Shown in pieces: positions 1 to 7,419 of a DNA stretch of 36,330 bases (within the stretch, counting starts at the first letter, position 1; each line of letters starts with the position of its first letter). The position numbers were made by a program, and so were the translations under genes. The notes beneath the pieces were generated by a model, which was not told where the DNA came from, made no database searches, and worked only from the letters and a program-made list of their open reading frames with translations. Origin of the DNA: an uncultured Pseudomonadota bacterium (GTDB lineage Bacteria > Pseudomonadota > Gammaproteobacteria > Methylococcales > Methylomonadaceae); contig CAINHP010000108.1 in NCBI GenBank assembly GCA_903848905.1, positions 1 through 36,330 on the forward strand, written 5' to 3'.

Positions 1-88
1 ACTGGCACACTGATAATCGTGGCCAAAATGGCAATAAAATGGGCTGAAATTAACTTTTTTTTATGCTGTTTTACAACAGAAAGAATAT

Positions 89-124
89 AGCGCCAAGTGT
101 ATATTTGCGAATTTGGCGCTTTCA
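89..124. terminator. Putative hairpin terminator next to the nqrM 3' end
   Basis: Perfect inverted repeat AGCGCCAA (89-96) / TTGGCGCT (113-120) with a 16-nt loop, just beyond the nqrM stop. Flanking T-tracts are short. Confidence 0.45.
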
Positions 125-325
125 TTAGGATTGATTGCTTAACCCTTCTACCGCTTGCTGCGCATCGAGTTTTTTGCGTTTATCACATTTTTCAATACAA
201 ACACAAGCAGCTTTGTCCATGCCACCGCCACAAGAACCTTTAATTGCCCGGCGTCCAAAAATAACACCTACCGCCATAATGGCAATGACAACAAGCATGA
301 TGACAAAAGTCATTAAAAACATCAT
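125..325 (-). CDS. nqrM: NqrM, (Na+)-NQR maturation protein (DUF539-like)
   Basis: 66 aa with one N-terminal TM helix, GVIFGRRAIKGSCGG motif and Cys-rich C-terminus (CGGG...CVCIEKC). Confidence 0.85.
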   Translation of the reverse strand: MMFLMTFVIMLVVIAIMAVGVIFGRRAIKGSCGGGMDKAACVCIEKCDKRKKLDAQQAVEGLSNQS

Positions 326-361
326 CTCTTTTTCTCCAAATTCAACGTTAATATATAGGTT

Positions 362-637
362 TTATAGTGCCATTAAAACGTGCGGATGATCCACTAAATC
401 TTGATATATGGCATCAAGTTGCTTCTTACTTGAGGCCTCAATGGTCACTGTCACGGACAGATAATTTCCATCTTTACTAGTTTTTGCATTCACTTCATGA
501 TTCTGCGTATCGGGGGCATGACGATTCACAATGTCAACAACAACCAACTCCAAATCACCGCTATTTTTTCCCATTGCTTTGATAGGGAATCGACAAGGGA
601 ATTCAAATAAGGTTTCTTCCGTTATCTGCTCGCTCAT
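362..637 (-). CDS. DUF493 / YbeD-like protein
   Basis: 91 aa; FPCRFPIKAMG...VTVTIEASSKKQLDAIYQDLVDHPHVLMAL matches the YbeD/DUF493 pattern. 4-bp overlap with the upstream aminotransferase. Confidence 0.85.
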   Translation of the reverse strand: MSEQITEETLFEFPCRFPIKAMGKNSGDLELVVVDIVNRHAPDTQNHEVNAKTSKDGNYLSVTVTIEASSKKQLDAIYQDLVDHPHVLMAL

Positions 638-1497
638 GAGTTTTTATGTTCCTCTGCATAAGCAATTTTGTAATTTTGAAACAAACCATTCATCGCCTGC
701 CAAAGCCTCCCAACTCTACCACCGGCTACGAGATCACCATCAAGCTCAATGACTGGCAGAATTTCACGCGTTGAACTCGCCAACCATATTTCACTGGCCG
801 TTTTAAGCGCATCGAGTGAAAGAATGTCTTCTGCATAAGGAATGCGATTCGCTTTTGCAAGTTCTAAAATAACGTCACGCGTAATTCCACCTAGAATGGC
901 ATTATTTTTAGGTGGCGTGATTAAAATCCCATCAACAACAGCGAATACGTTACTTGCTGCTCCCTCAGTAACATATCCTTCACGCACTAAGATAGCTTCC
1001 GCGCAATTATTCTCGACAGCTTGTTGGCGCAATAGAATATTACCTAATAATGCGATCGCTTTTATATTACATAAACTCCATCGATTATCCTCAACACTCA
1101 CCGCTTTAACACCGACATTTTTCGCTTCAAATGGCAGGATATCATTACACATCATAAAAACACTTGGCTTAACGCCAATAGGAAACGCATGATCACGTTT
1201 CTCAGCAGCGCCACGTGTAATTTGCATATAGATATATTGATCTTTTGTATTATCAATCAGTGGCATAATTAACTCACGCCACTGCTCGCGAGAATATGGA
1301 TTTCCAATCTGCGTTAACGCTAAACTATTTTCTAACCTTTCAAAATGTCCATCAAGGCGAAATAGACTGCCGGTATAAACAGGGATCACTTCATAAACAC
1401 CATCACCAAATAAAAAACCGCGATCCATAACTGAAATCGTTGCTTGTTCAATCGGCAAATATACGCCGTTTAAGAATACCGTTTTACTTTTTGTCAC
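634..1497 (-). CDS. dat: D-amino-acid aminotransferase (class IV PLP)
   Basis: 287 aa; fold-type IV motifs FLNGVYLP, MDRGFLFGDGVYEVIPVY, EAILVREGYVTEGAASNVF and GGITRDVILELA. Confidence 0.88.
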   Translation of the reverse strand: MTKSKTVFLNGVYLPIEQATISVMDRGFLFGDGVYEVIPVYTGSLFRLDGHFERLENSLALTQIGNPYSREQWRELIMPLIDNTKDQYIYMQITRGAAEKRDHAFPIGVKPSVFMMCNDILPFEAKNVGVKAVSVEDNRWSLCNIKAIALLGNILLRQQAVENNCAEAILVREGYVTEGAASNVFAVVDGILITPPKNNAILGGITRDVILELAKANRIPYAEDILSLDALKTASEIWLASSTREILPVIELDGDLVAGGRVGRLWQAMNGLFQNYKIAYAEEHKNS

Positions 1498-2659
1498 TTG
1501 ATTTCTCCCTCATCATCATAATGCTATCGTAGAGGCGCTGAAAAATATTACCTTGTTCAACAGATTGCAAAGCGACTAAATCAGCAGTGATTATTGCCTC
1601 ATTTTTCAACGTTACTTTTACAATACCGAGCTTTTGCCCTTCCGCAATGGGAGCACTAATCTTTTTATCAACGACAATTTCTGCTTTTAAATCAGCGTAA
1701 TGGCGACGTGGAATTGTCAAATTTAAATCATTAGCCAACCCAATTGACACATTTTTACTTGCCCCTTTCCAAACACGCACTTCACTTAAGGCTTTTTTAG
1801 CTTCATAGAGTTTATGGCCTTCATAAAAACGGAAGCCATAATTTAGCAGGTTTTGATTTTCATTAGCACGGGCATTTGCGCTACTCGTCCCCATAACCAC
1901 AGAAATAAGGCGCATATTTTCTCGCAATGCTGAGGCAACCAGGCAATAGCCGGCATCATCTGTGAAACCCGTTTTTACGCCATCAACTGTTTCATCTCGG
2001 GATAAAAGTTGATTGCGATTATGTTGGGTGATTTTATTATAGGTAAATTCTTTTTGAGAAAACCAAGGATAATATTGAGGAAACTCATCAATTAACGCTT
2101 TGGTTAAGATAGCTAGATCACGCGCGGTGGTATAATGATTTTCAATTGGCAATCCGTTACTGTCTTCAAAATGGCTATTAAGCATGCCTAAACGTGCAGC
2201 ATGTTGATTCATTATTTCAGCAAACGTGGATTCACTGCCTGCAACGTGCTCAGCCAATGTGACACTCGCATCGTTTCCTGATTGAATAATAACGCCTTTT
2301 AATAAATCTTCAATGCGAACTTTATCACCCACTTCAACAAACATCCGTGACCCTGCTGTTTGCCATGCATTCTGGCTAACATTAGCAACATCATTAAGAT
2401 GTAAATGCCCTCCACTCACCTCACGCAACACGACATAAACTGTCATTATTTTGGTTAAACTGGCTGGAGCGAGTTTAATATCTGCATTATTTTCAGCCAG
2501 CACTTTTCCCGTAGAATAATCCATTAGGATATAACTACTCGCTGCAATTTTGGGCGCGGCAGGTGTTAGAATTTCCATTTCTTGCGCATTTACGTGCAAT
2601 GCGTTGAGAAATAGAGTACAAAAAAAGATAAATCGAAAAATTGAATTAAAGACGTTCAT
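1484..2659 (-). CDS. dacA: Serine-type D-Ala-D-Ala carboxypeptidase (PBP5/6 family)
   Basis: SxxK (APASLTKIM), SGN (IIQSGNDASV) and KTG (DGVKTGFTDDAGYCLVAS) motifs, C-terminal PBP5-like domain and signal peptide. The track ORF begins at 2713; the internal ATG at 2659 (MNVFNSIFRFIFF...) gives a better signal peptide. Confidence 0.92.
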   Translation of the reverse strand: MNVFNSIFRFIFFCTLFLNALHVNAQEMEILTPAAPKIAASSYILMDYSTGKVLAENNADIKLAPASLTKIMTVYVVLREVSGGHLHLNDVANVSQNAWQTAGSRMFVEVGDKVRIEDLLKGVIIQSGNDASVTLAEHVAGSESTFAEIMNQHAARLGMLNSHFEDSNGLPIENHYTTARDLAILTKALIDEFPQYYPWFSQKEFTYNKITQHNRNQLLSRDETVDGVKTGFTDDAGYCLVASALRENMRLISVVMGTSSANARANENQNLLNYGFRFYEGHKLYEAKKALSEVRVWKGASKNVSIGLANDLNLTIPRRHYADLKAEIVVDKKISAPIAEGQKLGIVKVTLKNEAIITADLVALQSVEQGNIFQRLYDSIMMMREKSSDKK

Positions 2660-2722
2660 AGGCTCAGTGAATAAAAAAACACAATAAAACTGAGCGCTAT
2701 TATACCATGACAATTGCTTTAT

Positions 2723-3496
2723 TTAATTGGTTTCTGTCACAAATTGTGTTTCAGTTATCCCTAATTTAGCTAATTTATGACTGAGTTCATATACGTTATG
2801 TGAAGCATCAATGGGAAGCTGAACTTTGTATAAAGTTGCGCCTTTATGACTTGATGAAGCAATTTTTGCATCAGGCAATTGATGTTTGCTAATATTTTGC
2901 TGTAGAGCTTGGGCAAGTTTTCTATTATTAAAACTGCCTACCTGCAAATAAACAGGTTGATTTTGCTTTTGCAATTGTATGAGTGCTTGCTCAGGTTCAA
3001 TTGTTTGAATCGCAACTTCACTAGTGCCCGATACATCCATACCTAATTGCTTAGCTGCAGAATACGATAAATCTAAAATACGGTGATCATAGAAAGGCCC
3101 TCGATCATTTACGCGAACAATAACCGTGCGATGATTGGACACATTCGTAATTTGTGCATAAGAGGGAATGGGCAAACTATTGTGAGCGGCTGTCATACCG
3201 TACATATCAAATAATTCACCTGTGGCGGTTTTTTTGCCGTGAAATCCTTCTCCATACCAAGATGCAACACCATGCCTTCCGTGTATTTTAGTTGAAATGG
3301 AATGCGATACTTTTTTTATAGCATTAATTTCGTTTGTTTTTTTAGCGACTTCTTTTGCAGTCTCTGAAGGTTTTTCACTCGACTGTTGCGTTGCGACAAT
3401 ATTATTTTCAGTCAGTGCAACAGGGGTATTCACAGTTGTTGTATTAGCACAACTACCAAATGCCAAAAGCGATAAAACAGGAATCAATTTTTTCAT
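2723..3496 (-). CDS. rlpA: RlpA-family septal lytic transglycosylase/lipoprotein with C-terminal SPOR domain
   Basis: Lipobox-like LLAFGSCA, DPBB motif (GVASWYGEGFHGKKTATGELFDM...VRVNDRGPF) and SPOR-like C-terminus (VYLQVGSFNNRKLAQAL). Confidence 0.92.
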   Translation of the reverse strand: MKKLIPVLSLLAFGSCANTTTVNTPVALTENNIVATQQSSEKPSETAKEVAKKTNEINAIKKVSHSISTKIHGRHGVASWYGEGFHGKKTATGELFDMYGMTAAHNSLPIPSYAQITNVSNHRTVIVRVNDRGPFYDHRILDLSYSAAKQLGMDVSGTSEVAIQTIEPEQALIQLQKQNQPVYLQVGSFNNRKLAQALQQNISKHQLPDAKIASSSHKGATLYKVQLPIDASHNVYELSHKLAKLGITETQFVTETN

Positions 3497-3556
3497 AAAG
3501 TGGTCTATTCGTTGGTTTCAATAAGCCAAACCCAAAATAGCGGGGCTTAACGTTAT

Positions 3557-3597
3557 GAAGTGCCTTTGAATTTTTTCATTTAAGATCAAAGAACTTC
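3557..3597. other. Imperfect hairpin in the rlpA-globin intergenic region
   Basis: GAAGTGCCTTTGA (3557-3569) pairs with TCAAAGAACTTC (3586-3597), one bulge. Confidence 0.45.
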
Positions 3598-3667
3598 ACC
3601 ACCTTCTCATATATATGGCATTAGAATAAGAAGATTTTTAACTTTAATGGTAAAAATGTAGCATTTG

Positions 3668-3698
3668 TTGTTAAGTTGTCGTAATTTTAACTTAACAA
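3668..3698. other. Perfect 10-bp inverted repeat upstream of the globin gene
   Basis: TTGTTAAGTT (3668-3677) / AACTTAACAA (3689-3698), 11-nt loop. Confidence 0.55.
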
Positions 3699-3806
3699 GT
3701 ATTAAATCCACCTTAAGCGCAACTTTTTATTTATGTTTTACATCATCAAAGAATATTATCTATTGTTTTTTGCCATTTTCCGATAAAATAAGTAGGAAAT
3801 TATTGA

Positions 3807-3834
3807 TTGAAAAATGGCTTATATTGACGATAAT
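3807..3834 (+). promoter_or_regulatory. Candidate sigma70-type promoter for the globin/GGDEF unit
   Basis: TTGAAA (3807-3812), 16-bp spacer, GATAAT (3829-3834), about 60 bp upstream of the ATG at 3895. Confidence 0.4.
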
Positions 3835-3894
3835 TTTCAGTACAAAAACAGCATTATTAACTTAGAATAAAAACAATAATTAGGAACCGACAAA

Positions 3895-4392
3895 ATGAGT
3901 AACTCAAATTTATATACCCGCTTAGGCGGCGAAGAATCTATTAGTAAAATAGTTGACAGCTTCTATGAAAAGATGACGGATGACTACCGTGTTAGCCGTT
4001 TTTTTAACGACGATGATAAAAAAACGCAACGCAGCAGCTTAAAAGCATTGGTTAACGCCATTTTAAATAATCACAACACCCACTCCCCAGAATTCAAAAA
4101 TTTATTGACGAAATTCTTTATGTCTGCCTTTGCGCGATTCAAAGATAAAGAAAGACTTCCTGAAACGGGTTTTGCTTATTTAGGATATATCATTGGACAA
4201 AATCATCTTAGTTCAAAATATCTATGCGATAGTCACAGTCATTTGTTAAAATTCATGCCTGAAGATTTACATTACGATATAGTGATTGCTCATTTAAAAG
4301 AAACTTTGCAATCATTAAATGTTGACCATGCGCTTCTATCTGAAGTAATTACACTTGCTGAAAGAGGGCGCAACGGCCTATTGGGTAAATAA
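3895..4392 (+). CDS. Truncated hemoglobin (group-1-like) with an internal insertion
   Basis: N-terminal LYTRLGGEESISKIVDSFYEKM matches the trHb LGG and B-helix FY motif. Putative proximal-His segment CDSHSHLLKF..., then HYDIVIAHLKETLQSLNV...LLGK. SD AGGAACC precedes the ATG. Confidence 0.8.
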   Translation: MSNSNLYTRLGGEESISKIVDSFYEKMTDDYRVSRFFNDDDKKTQRSSLKALVNAILNNHNTHSPEFKNLLTKFFMSAFARFKDKERLPETGFAYLGYIIGQNHLSSKYLCDSHSHLLKFMPEDLHYDIVIAHLKETLQSLNVDHALLSEVITLAERGRNGLLGK

Positions 4393-4426
4393 CTACTCTA
4401 GTAGTTTGACTAGGAATGGATTTAGC

Positions 4427-4888
4427 ATGACTGAAGAAAAAGACCTGTTTTCAACTGATGACGTTTCAATTTCCATTGACTCAAATCACGCACACTTGCA
4501 ACGTCGATTTAATTTAGAGCGCCGAGAAAATACGAAAAAAGCAGCTATATTAGAGTTAGACTTGGATTTGGATGATTTCAATGCGATGAATACCAATTCA
4601 TTTAGTGACAGCGAGGAATTATTGCGACAAATTGGGGAGAGATTAAGACTTCGATTGCGTGATAACGATGTGGTTTTACCTGTCACCAACAATAAGTTCA
4701 TGGTGCTTTTAGAAGATATTCAGTCACCAGATAATGCGGATAATGTTGCTAACGAACTGTTAAATCTCCTAACTCGCCCTTATGAATTAACACAAAATAA
4801 CGATGTTAAAATTGGAACAAAGATTGGAATTAGTTTCTTCTCTAACCCAGATGAACAAGAAGAAGAAACTAATACTCCCCACAATTGA
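4427..4888 (+). CDS. Stand-alone degenerate GGDEF-domain protein
   Basis: ILELDLDLDDFNAMN...LLRQIGERLRLRLRDNDVVLPVTNNKFMVLLED...IGTKIGISFF follows the GGDEF fold pattern, with GGDEF replaced by TNNKF. The track ORF begins at 4355; the ATG at 4427 has an upstream AGGA. Confidence 0.75.
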   Translation: MTEEKDLFSTDDVSISIDSNHAHLQRRFNLERRENTKKAAILELDLDLDDFNAMNTNSFSDSEELLRQIGERLRLRLRDNDVVLPVTNNKFMVLLEDIQSPDNADNVANELLNLLTRPYELTQNNDVKIGTKIGISFFSNPDEQEEETNTPHN

Positions 4889-5875
4889 TTAATGTACTTC
4901 TATTTGATTGCTTGAGCCCGCTGACTTTAAGCCCAAGCGATCAAATAAAGCCAAGTCGTGATTTGTCATTGGATTATCGGTGGTAAGTAATTTATCACCA
5001 TAAAATATTGAATTAGCGCCGGCAAAGAAACACAATGCCTGCATTTCATCGCTCATCGTATTGCGACCTGCCGACAAACGAATGCGTGACCTAGGCATCA
5101 TGACTTTAGCTACTGCAATCGTGCGAATAAACATAAGTGGATCAAGTTGCTCTGTGCCCATAAGCGGTGTTCCTTCTACTTGAACGAGCATATTGACAGG
5201 CACACTCTCTGGATGTTTAGGCATATTGGCAAGCTGTATTAAGAGATTGGCGCGATCTAAATCACTTTCTCCCATACCCACAATTCCTCCACAACATACA
5301 TTAATTCCTGAATTACGGACGCGCTCAAGCGTATCTAAGCGATCTTGGTAGGTGCGAGTGGTAATCACTTCAGCGTAATATTCCTCTGACGTATCTAAAT
5401 TATGATTGTAATAATCAAGACCCCCTTCTTTTAATCGTGTCGTTTGAGTATCCGTTAACATTCCAAGTGTTACACAGGTCTCCATTCCAAGGGATTTAAC
5501 GCCCTGCACCATTTCAACGACACGTTCAATATCGCTATCTTTAGGCTTACGCCAAGCAGCGCCCATACAAAATCGAGTTGCGCCTTGAGATTGCGCAAGT
5601 TGCGCCGCCTTTAATACCTCATCAACGGGCATAAGTGCTTCAGATTTAACACCTGAATCATAACGTGCACTTTGTGGGCAATAGCCACAGTCTTCAGAAC
5701 ATGATCCTGTTTTAATACTAAGTAAACTGCTAATTTGCACTTCATTAGGATTAAAATTTGCGCGATGAATAGATTGTGCCTTAAATAACAAATCGTTAAA
5801 TGGCAGCGCATACAACGCTAAAACCTCATCAATTTGCCAATCGTGACGAATCTGAGTTGCGGTTGAATCTAACAT
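4889..5875 (-). CDS. bioB: Biotin synthase
   Basis: Radical [14 protein letters not shown] motif, [38 protein letters not shown] and [33 protein letters not shown]. Confidence 0.97.
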   Translation of the reverse strand: MLDSTATQIRHDWQIDEVLALYALPFNDLLFKAQSIHRANFNPNEVQISSLLSIKTGSCSEDCGYCPQSARYDSGVKSEALMPVDEVLKAAQLAQSQGATRFCMGAAWRKPKDSDIERVVEMVQGVKSLGMETCVTLGMLTDTQTTRLKEGGLDYYNHNLDTSEEYYAEVITTRTYQDRLDTLERVRNSGINVCCGGIVGMGESDLDRANLLIQLANMPKHPESVPVNMLVQVEGTPLMGTEQLDPLMFIRTIAVAKVMMPRSRIRLSAGRNTMSDEMQALCFFAGANSIFYGDKLLTTDNPMTNHDLALFDRLGLKSAGSSNQIEVH

Positions 5876-5910
5876 TAAAATAAAACTCCTAAATAAAATC
5901 GATATTATTA

Positions 5911-6624
5911 TTATTCTTCGTTACGCACAAGTCGCACACTATTACTGCCATATTTTCCGTTTGTACCATACCCTTTTCCAACGCCTGTTGAAACATACCA
6001 CGCGTAACTATTGAAACCTTCACTTGGAGAGGATGTCCAAAACCAATTGGATACTGTATTTGGAAAATAGACTGTATTGATGGTGGGTTGTTTAACTTTA
6101 GTCTGACCCGCATTGCTAGGGCAAATAAAGCCTCCATCACCTGTATTTTGAATGGACTCATAGATATCATCTGAACAATAAATAAGGCTAGCCAATTCTT
6201 CTTTTGTTGGAAGTCGCCAATTAGAAGCACCACACATCGTTTTTTTATTCGTTAATTCAATGTAGGCATAAGTATCACATTCACTGCCAATACATTCACC
6301 ACCATTCTTTGAACCCGGATACCCAGAATTTTGACTCTTATCAGGTTCATACCACGTATAAGTCCAATCTTTATCGCGTAAACCTTTATAATCGTTTTTG
6401 ATTTCCCAAATCAATTTGGTTTTATTATCGCGTGTACAACCCCATTGATTTAAATTGGTCCCTAAAACTGGATCTGCTGCGCACGCACCTTTCCCAGCCA
6501 GTTGACCACTGTTACAGACTTTTGTGTATGTCTCATTAATTTGAACTGGCACCTCTTCAGACCATGCATTTGCCGAGCCCAGTAAAAATAAAACGGAAAA
6601 AGAAATAACTGCTTTATGTTTCAT
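5911..6624 (-). CDS. Exported protein with DUF1566 (Lcl C-terminal-like) domain
   Basis: Signal peptide [23 protein letters not shown]...; [25 protein letters not shown]...SVRLVRNEE are DUF1566 hallmarks. Confidence 0.8.
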   Translation of the reverse strand: MKHKAVISFSVLFLLGSANAWSEEVPVQINETYTKVCNSGQLAGKGACAADPVLGTNLNQWGCTRDNKTKLIWEIKNDYKGLRDKDWTYTWYEPDKSQNSGYPGSKNGGECIGSECDTYAYIELTNKKTMCGASNWRLPTKEELASLIYCSDDIYESIQNTGDGGFICPSNAGQTKVKQPTINTVYFPNTVSNWFWTSSPSEGFNSYAWYVSTGVGKGYGTNGKYGSNSVRLVRNEE

Positions 6625-6720
6625 GCTAAATACTCACGAGTTAACGTATACTTTTAGGAATGCTATTTTAAAATTCCATTAATCAAAAATAGCTCAATTT
6701 TCTATTTTTTAACATTATTT

Positions 6721-7419
6721 ATGAAAATAAACCAAAATTATTTTAATTATCTACTTCCACCCACCTGTATTTTATGTGGTGATAAAGGCGAAAAAAATAA
6801 CGATTTATGCGCTGCATGCTATGGCGATTTAATACCTAATTCTCCAAGATGCTATCGCTGTGCCAGTGATTTTGAAGCGCCTGGTTTAGCTACAGGACTT
6901 TGCCCTGTGTGTACACTCAATCCACCTGCATTTGATGAAACATTTGCTCCCTTTGCGCATTCACAAGCTATTCGACACTTAATTCTGAATCTTAAATTCC
7001 GTCATCACTCTCCTAGTGCGCGTTTACTAGGATCGCTTCTCGCAAATTACGTCAAAAAGGCAGCGGAACTCCCAGATTGCATTATTCCCATCCCACTTCA
7101 TAAAAATCGCTATCGAGAACGTGGGTTTAACCAATCCATTGAAATTGCAAAAATAGTATCTAAATTACTTAATATTCCTCTTGATACAACAAGTTGCGTT
7201 CGCGAACGTGACACAGAACATCAAGTTGGATTAAGTGGGTATGCACGATCTGAAAATATAAAAAATGCGTTTTCAGTTCGCGCCACACTTCAAGCAAAAC
7301 ATATTGCTATCATTGATGATGTGATGACTACGGGCTCAACGGTTCAAGAGTTATCGATGGCTCTGAAAAAAGCTGGCTGTCATCGGGTTCAAGTATGGGT
7401 GTGCTCAAAGGCTCATTAA
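6721..7419 (+). CDS. comF: ComF/GntX-family phosphoribosyltransferase-like protein
   Basis: N-terminal zinc-ribbon Cys pairs (CILCGD..CAACY..CYRCA..CPVC), IIPIPLHKNRYRERGFNQS, PRPP motif IAIIDDVMTTGST. Confidence 0.93.
   Translation: MKINQNYFNYLLPPTCILCGDKGEKNNDLCAACYGDLIPNSPRCYRCASDFEAPGLATGLCPVCTLNPPAFDETFAPFAHSQAIRHLILNLKFRHHSPSARLLGSLLANYVKKAAELPDCIIPIPLHKNRYRERGFNQSIEIAKIVSKLLNIPLDTTSCVRERDTEHQVGLSGYARSENIKNAFSVRATLQAKHIAIIDDVMTTGSTVQELSMALKKAGCHRVQVWVCSKAH

Noticed and set aside
1-88. Possible partial gene at the left edge (plus frame 3 ...WHTDNRGQNGNKMG*, or a minus-strand signal-peptide-like stretch KKKLISAHFIAILATIISVP)
   Set aside because: Too short to decide; neither has a convincing start or family match within the window.
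3665-3865. 66-aa plus-strand ORF upstream of the globin gene
   Set aside because: TTG start, overlaps the inverted repeat and the candidate promoter, no SD or recognisable motif.
5889-6233. 114-aa minus-strand ORF
   Set aside because: Alternate frame of the DUF1566 gene, which has a clear signal peptide and domain.
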